Of a stretch of DNA of 64,000 nucleotides, positions 59,697 to 64,000 are shown piece after piece. How positions within the stretch are numbered: the stretch's first letter is position 1; each line of letters opens with the position of its first letter. Source of the DNA: Pseudoxanthomonas sp. CF125 (GTDB lineage Bacteria; Pseudomonadota; Gammaproteobacteria; Xanthomonadales; Xanthomonadaceae). A program made the position numbers and the translations under genes. The DNA is taken from the NCBI RefSeq assembly GCF_900104085.1, contig NZ_FNLD01000001.1, forward strand, positions 124,001 through 188,000, in the 5' to 3' direction. The notes beneath the pieces were generated by a model. The model was not told the DNA's origin, did not search any database, and saw only the letters and a program-made list of their open reading frames with translations.

Positions 59697-62447
59697 ATGG
59701 CATTGCATCCGCGCGACACGCCTGAAGACAAGCCTGAAGACAAGCCCGAAGATCCGGATCCGACCGAAATCCTGCCCGCACGTTCGCCCATGGGGCTCGC
59801 TGGGGAGGAGGGAACGCTCGCGCCCGGCGTCCTGGTGGGCCATTACCGCATAGACGCGCTGCTGGGCCGCGGCGGCATGGGCGAGGTCTACCGCGCCGAG
59901 CAGCTGCAGCCGGTACGCCGCACCGTGGCATTGAAACTCCTGCGCCGGCAGCGCCTGGATGCGCGCAATCTGGCCTACTTCGAAGTGGAGCGGCAGATGC
60001 TGGCGCAGATGCGCCATCCCGGCATCGCCCAGGTCTACGATGCGGGCGCCACGGCGGAAGGGTTTCCGTACTTCGCCATGGAGTTCATCGACGGTACGCC
60101 GGTCACGCGCTACGCCGAAGAACACTCTCTGCCGCTGCGCCAGCGCATCGAACTGTTCGTACGCATCTGCCAGGGCGTGCAGCACGCGCACCAGAAGGGC
60201 GTCATCCATCGCGACTTGAAGCCCGGCAATCTGCTGGTGGATGAAGTCGACGGAAAGCCGGTGCCGAAAATCATCGATTTCGGCATCGCCACTGCCGCAT
60301 CGCGCGCGCTTGGCGGCGACATCGAGCGCGCGGGCACGCCCGACTACATGAGCCCGGAACAGGCCGGCCCCGATCCTGCGTCCGTCGATACGCGCAGCGA
60401 TGTGTATTCGCTGGGTGTGGTGCTGTACGAGCTGCTGGCCGGCGTGCGTCCTTTTGCCAGGCATGAAACCCTGGCCGCGACCGCCACCACTTTGCGCCGT
60501 CCCTCGGAACAGTTGATGACGCTGCCGCAGGGACAGGCCGAGCAGGTGGCACGGGCCCAGGGGCTGAGCCTGCCCGGCATGCGCCGTGCGCTGCGCGGCG
60601 AGCTGGACTGGATCGTGCTGAAGGCCATGCGCCACGACCGCAGCGAGCGCTACGCATCGGCCGCGGAGCTGGGCGAAGACCTGCAGCGCTTCCTCGACGG
60701 CCGCCCCGTGCAAGCGGTGCCCCCGAGCCGACGTTACGTGTGGGGCAAGTTCGCGCGCCGCCACCGCGGCGCGTTGGTGGCGGCCGGTCTGGTGGCGTGC
60801 GCGCTGCTGGGTGGTTTGGGCTTGTCGCTGTACGGATTGATGCAGGCGCGCGAGCAGCGCGCGGTGGCCGAGCAGCGCAGTATCGAACTGGGCAAGGTCG
60901 CCGCCTTCCAGCAGTCGATGCTGGAAGGCGTGGATATCGAGGCCATGGGCCTGGGCATGGCCGCGGGCTTGCGCGAGCAGGTCGCGCAAGCCGATCCGGC
61001 CGACACCGCCGCCCTGGAACAGGCGCTTGGCCATGCCAGTACCGCCGATGTCGCGCGCGGCCTGATCGAAAACAACATCCTGGTCGGCGCAGAGCAGGCC
61101 ATCGCCCGCGATTTTGCCGGCCAGCCCGCGCTGGCGGCCGATCTGCGCGAATCGGTCGCCAGGGTACGCAGTGCATTGGGCCTCTACCCGCAGGCCGCTC
61201 AAGGCTTCGCCCAGGTTGCCGATTACCACGCACGCGCCTCCGGCCCCACTGCCGCGCCCGCGTTGGAGGCCAGGCGCGAACAGGCCAATGCTTTGCTCAA
61301 TGCGGGCAAGCCCAAGGATGCCGTCGCCGTGGCCGACAAAGCGATGGCCGACATGTCCACGCTTCCGCCCAACTACCGCCTGCGCCTGGCCACCGAATTG
61401 GTGCGGAGCGAGGCCATCGCCGCGCTGGGAGATCGCCCGGCGGCGCTGAAAATGCAACAGGACATCCGGGCGCGGGCCTTATCGGCACTCAGCGAGCGCG
61501 ACGAGTTCAGCATGAAGGCGACGGCGAGCCTGGCGATCACGCTGGCGCGCTCGGGCGAGATGAAGGGCGGGCGCGAACTGATGGAAAAACTGGTGCCGCT
61601 GAGCACTTCGGTTCTGGGCGCAGACAACAAGGACACCTTGTTCTACATCGGCAGCCTGGCCAGCATGCGCGCCATGACCGGCGACATGGAAGGCGCGGTC
61701 GCCTTGCAGCGCTCCCTGGTGAGGGAGCAGATCCGCCGGCTGGGCAACGAGCATCCCGCCACGCTCAGCGCGCGCGGCAACCTGGTCAATATGCTGATGG
61801 ATTCCGGACATGCCGAAGAAGCGTTGCCGGAAGGGCTTGCGGTAGTGGAAGCGCGCAAGCGGCTGCTGGGCGCCGACAATCCGCTGACTCTGCGCTCCAT
61901 GCTCAATCTGTCGTCGCTGTACGCGCGTCTGCACGACTTCAAAGCCGCGCTCGAGTTGCAGCAGAAGGTCATCGATGCACGCGTCCGCGTGCTGGGCCCC
62001 CGGCATCCGGATACCGTCTCCATCATGGTCAACCATGCGGGCACGCTGGAGCAAACCGGGCAGTACGCCGCTTCGCTGAAGGAACTCCAGCGCGTACTGC
62101 CGCTGGCGCGCGAAGTGCTGGAGAAAGGTCACCCGCAATTGCAGATGGCGTTGATGGTGCTTGCCCAGGCATCGGAGGGCTTGGGCGACACTTCGGGCGA
62201 GATCGGCGCCTATCGCGAGTTGCTCGGGATCAGGCGCGCGCAGCTGGGGGAGGAAGACGCCAAGACCATCGACGCGGCATGGCGGCTGAGCCAGGCCCTG
62301 GACGCCGCGGGGAAACGCGAAGAGGCCGCGAGCCTGCATTCCGAATACGTCGCGCCGCTGCTCGCCGCCGATGCCAAGACGCTTGCACCCGACCTGGCAA
62401 AGTTGGCGGATGGCATACGCAAAGCCGGGAAAGAAGAAGCTTCCTGA
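59697..62447 (+). CDS. Membrane Ser/Thr protein kinase with TPR-like repeats
   Basis: A 916-residue Hanks-type kinase. After an acidic N-terminus with three 'PED' units, the kinase domain (about 49-335) has GRGGMGEVY, Lys80 (VALKLL), Asp173 (HRDLKPGN), DFG (194-196) and GTPDYMSPEQA. One membrane helix follows (about 360-382), then TPR-type repeats to the C-terminus. The exported repeats may sense a signal or partner. ATG 59697 directly abuts GGGGAG, whereas an in-frame TTG at 59703 has better spacing, so the true start may be two codons later. The FHA-GGDEF gene is divergent. Confidence 0.9.
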   Translation: MALHPRDTPEDKPEDKPEDPDPTEILPARSPMGLAGEEGTLAPGVLVGHYRIDALLGRGGMGEVYRAEQLQPVRRTVALKLLRRQRLDARNLAYFEVERQMLAQMRHPGIAQVYDAGATAEGFPYFAMEFIDGTPVTRYAEEHSLPLRQRIELFVRICQGVQHAHQKGVIHRDLKPGNLLVDEVDGKPVPKIIDFGIATAASRALGGDIERAGTPDYMSPEQAGPDPASVDTRSDVYSLGVVLYELLAGVRPFARHETLAATATTLRRPSEQLMTLPQGQAEQVARAQGLSLPGMRRALRGELDWIVLKAMRHDRSERYASAAELGEDLQRFLDGRPVQAVPPSRRYVWGKFARRHRGALVAAGLVACALLGGLGLSLYGLMQAREQRAVAEQRSIELGKVAAFQQSMLEGVDIEAMGLGMAAGLREQVAQADPADTAALEQALGHASTADVARGLIENNILVGAEQAIARDFAGQPALAADLRESVARVRSALGLYPQAAQGFAQVADYHARASGPTAAPALEARREQANALLNAGKPKDAVAVADKAMADMSTLPPNYRLRLATELVRSEAIAALGDRPAALKMQQDIRARALSALSERDEFSMKATASLAITLARSGEMKGGRELMEKLVPLSTSVLGADNKDTLFYIGSLASMRAMTGDMEGAVALQRSLVREQIRRLGNEHPATLSARGNLVNMLMDSGHAEEALPEGLAVVEARKRLLGADNPLTLRSMLNLSSLYARLHDFKAALELQQKVIDARVRVLGPRHPDTVSIMVNHAGTLEQTGQYAASLKELQRVLPLAREVLEKGHPQLQMALMVLAQASEGLGDTSGEIGAYRELLGIRRAQLGEEDAKTIDAAWRLSQALDAAGKREEAASLHSEYVAPLLAADAKTLAPDLAKLADGIRKAGKEEAS

Positions 62448-62457
62448 AAACCCCGCG

Positions 62458-62721
62458 TCAGCGCACCACCACCGTGGTCGCCTTGTTGGCGATCAGGTAG
62501 GGTTTCAGATCTTCGATCTGGCTGACCTTGCCGATCGCGCGCTGCGCGAATTTCTGGCCGGTGATGCGGACATGGCAATTCAGGAAAGGCCGCTCCTTGT
62601 CCTTGCCCTTCGAGCAGTACACCACGCGCCCATCGCGGTCCCAGCCCAGTACCAGGCGTTCCTGGTTGTGGCTGGTGCGGTAGATCCAGCCTTTCTGGAT
62701 ATCGGATTCGGACATCGCCAT
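62458..62721 (-). CDS. Conserved small protein, unknown function
   Basis: An 87-residue protein starting MAMSESDIQKGWIYRT. It has 'ERLVLGWDRDGRVVYCSKGK' and ends LIANKATTVVVR. It looks conserved and beta-rich, with two cysteines, but I do not know its family. ATG at 62721 or 62715 may start it; upstream codons are not convincing and the ribosome-binding site is weak. It converges on the kinase gene with only 10 bases between the stops. Confidence 0.65.
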   Translation of the reverse strand: MAMSESDIQKGWIYRTSHNQERLVLGWDRDGRVVYCSKGKDKERPFLNCHVRITGQKFAQRAIGKVSQIEDLKPYLIANKATTVVVR

Positions 62722-62795
62722 GGGATTGATCTCGTTGATTAAAGTTGTTTGATCGAGGCCGCGACAGCGGCCAATCATCTGCGGGAAAGTAAAGC

Positions 62796-63701
62796 TTACT
62801 CGCCCGGTTTGGCCGCCGAGGTCGGCGCTTCCGATTCGGCGCGCCGGGCCAGCACCGCTTCGCGGTGCGCGATGTAGGCATTGGCGCCGAAGATGATGGC
62901 GGCGCCCAACAGGGTCCAGTGATCCAGCGGCTCATCGAACAGCCACCAGCCGAACAGCACCACCAACGGCAGCTGCATGAAGGTGATCGGGGTCAGCGCC
63001 GAGACTTCGCCCAGCTTCAGCGCCCGCGTCCACAGCATGTGCCCGCCGGTGCCCATCACGCCTGCCGCTATCACCCATAGCCAGACGATGCCCTGCGGCC
63101 ACTGCCACACGCCCAGCGCCGGCAGCAGCGACATCGGCACCCACAGCAGCGTGGTGTAGATGACGATGCGGTCGGCCGGCTCGGTTGCCGACAGTTGCTT
63201 GATCTGGATCGCCACGATGCTGCTGAGCACGGCCGCCAGCACCGCGATGATCGAGTTGCTGCTGAACCCGGTCATGCCCGGGCGCACGATGATCAGCACG
63301 CCGATGAAGCCCAGGATCACCGCGGTCCAGCGCCGCGCACGCACCTGTTCGCCCAGCATCGCGGCGGCGGCGATGGTCACGAACAATGGCGTGGAATAGG
63401 ACAGCGACACCGCCTGCGCCAGCGGCAGGTGCCCGATGGCCCAGAACCCCGCCAGCATCGAACAGATGCCGATCAGGCAGCGGAACAGGTACTTCGGGAA
63501 CTGGGTGGTGCGCAGAAAGCCGGGTCCATGCCTGAGCAGCAGAGGCAGGGCGACGATCAGGCCGAAGAAGTTGCGGAAAAACGCGATCTCGAAGGTATGC
63601 AGGCTGGCCGAGGCCAGCCGTATCGCCACCACCATCAACCCGAAGAACAGCGTGCTGCCCAGCATGAGCAGGGCGGCGCGGACGGGAATGGGGAGGGGCA
63701 T
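62796..63701 (-). CDS. EamA/DMT-family transporter
   Basis: A 301-residue inner-membrane protein with about ten helices in two EamA repeats ('LFFGLMVVAIRLASASLHTF', 'GTGGHMLWTRALKLGEVSAL'). Family members export metabolites or amino acids; the substrate is unknown. I place the start at ATG 63701 (MPLPIPVRAALLML), right before the first helix; upstream ATGs give a non-conserved tail. No strong ribosome-binding site is visible. Confidence 0.88.
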   Translation of the reverse strand: MPLPIPVRAALLMLGSTLFFGLMVVAIRLASASLHTFEIAFFRNFFGLIVALPLLLRHGPGFLRTTQFPKYLFRCLIGICSMLAGFWAIGHLPLAQAVSLSYSTPLFVTIAAAAMLGEQVRARRWTAVILGFIGVLIIVRPGMTGFSSNSIIAVLAAVLSSIVAIQIKQLSATEPADRIVIYTTLLWVPMSLLPALGVWQWPQGIVWLWVIAAGVMGTGGHMLWTRALKLGEVSALTPITFMQLPLVVLFGWWLFDEPLDHWTLLGAAIIFGANAYIAHREAVLARRAESEAPTSAAKPGE

Positions 63702-63799
63702 AGTGAAGAGCGGTTCGCGGTTCGTGACGCTAGTTTGCGGCTGCGGGTGCTGGTATGCAATTGCGGCCTGCATCACTGATGCGAGATCGCGTCGCTTCG

Positions 63800-63895
63800 C
63801 CCCCTTTTTGAAAAGGGGGCTACGGGGGATTTGCTCTTGATCTTGCTTCTAAAGCAAGAGCAAATCCCCCTCGATCCCCCTTTTTCAAAGGGGGA
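63800..63895. repeat. Inverted repeat, GGGGGATTTGCTCTTG family
   Basis: Imperfect inverted arms (63800-63838 and 63856-63895) with GGGGGATTTGCTCTTGATCT in the first and its complement in the second. Nested CCCCCTTTTT/AAAAAGGGGG-type palindromes are present. Same family as 24933-25038. Confidence 0.85.
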
Positions 63896-63908
63896 GGGAG
63901 AAGCGGTG

Positions 63909-64000
63909 CTACCAGACAGTTCCGACGATCTTGGGTTCCGGTTCGATAGCGACACCGAGACGCGCATGCACGGATTTGGCGATGCGACGCCGCGCCTGCG
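63909..64000 (-). CDS. murB: UDP-N-acetylenolpyruvoylglucosamine reductase MurB, C-terminal end (partial)
   Basis: The minus-strand frame reaching the window edge encodes about 30 residues, ...IAKSVHARLGVAIEPEPKIVGTVW, then TAG. The 'V..RxGV.xEPEP+I+G..W' ending is typical of MurB, the flavoenzyme that completes UDP-MurNAc in peptidoglycan synthesis. Only the tail is seen, so the call is provisional. Confidence 0.65.
   Translation of the reverse strand, partial: QARRRIAKSVHARLGVAIEPEPKIVGTVW

Overview
The window is a high-GC chromosomal segment from a gammaproteobacterium, most likely of the Xanthomonadaceae (Lysobacteraceae). The indications are the gene order rpmF-fabH-fabD-fabG-acpP-fabF-pabB-mltG-tmk-holB-pilZ and rpoE-rseA-mucD-lepA-lepB-(DUF4845)-rnc-era-recO, a PilZ protein without the usual c-di-GMP motifs, and dense families of palindromic REP repeats with GTAGGAGC/GTGGGAGC heads. 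There is no rRNA, tRNA, CRISPR, prophage or plasmid module. The only mobile-element gene is a REP-associated tyrosine transposase (RAYT).

Layout. 1-9.6 kb: end of rpmF, the fatty-acid synthesis genes (fabH, fabD, fabG, acpP, fabF), then pabB, mltG, tmk, holB and pilZ, closed by a strong terminator; a 50-residue gene on the opposite strand sits between fabH and fabD. 9.8-12.1 kb (minus): a small membrane protein and a bifunctional beta-oxidation enzyme. 12.3-20.4 kb: envelope-stress sigma factor, anti-sigma factor and periplasmic protease, then lepA, lepB, a DUF4845 protein, rnc and era. 20.6-29.7 kb: recO, a REC-HPt regulator (minus), a YdbH/YdbL-type outer-membrane lipid homeostasis pair, rlmD, a CYTH phosphatase, the recycling/salvage group nagZ - phosphoribosyltransferase - S-methylthioinosine phosphorylase, and a cold-shock protein.

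29.9-36.5 kb: FAD monooxygenase, AidB-like acyl-CoA dehydrogenase, L,D-transpeptidase, and a DesT/DesC/DesB-type fatty-acid desaturation module with a palindromic operator candidate. 36.5-37.2 kb: a RAYT gene bracketed by two identical REP pairs; it is split by a -1 frame change exactly at a T TTT TTA heptamer. 37.2-41.2 kb (minus): ECF sigma factor, anti-sigma-like protein, YigZ and an ABC exporter, all overlapping. 41.4-44.4 kb: a GAF-GAF-GGDEF-EAL protein. 44.6-51 kb (minus): small protein, vWFA/DUF3520 lipoprotein, TonB-dependent receptor, xseA. 51-53 kb: ispG and a PAP2 phosphatase.

53.9-58.6 kb: a large secreted subtilisin followed by a trimeric autotransporter adhesin. 58.7-62.4 kb: a divergent pair, an FHA-GGDEF diguanylate cyclase and a membrane Ser/Thr kinase with TPR-type repeats, which suggests a phosphorylation-to-c-di-GMP circuit. 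62.4-64 kb (minus): a small conserved protein, an EamA transporter and the 3' end of murB.

The most unusual signals are the RAYT/REP locus with its possible frameshift site, REP arms that supply stop codons of neighbouring genes (both convergent genes at 33.4 kb), the kinase/FHA-GGDEF pair, and a TonB-box-like 'LDRxEVTGxRMKRxDL' motif shared by an anti-sigma-like protein and a vWFA lipoprotein.
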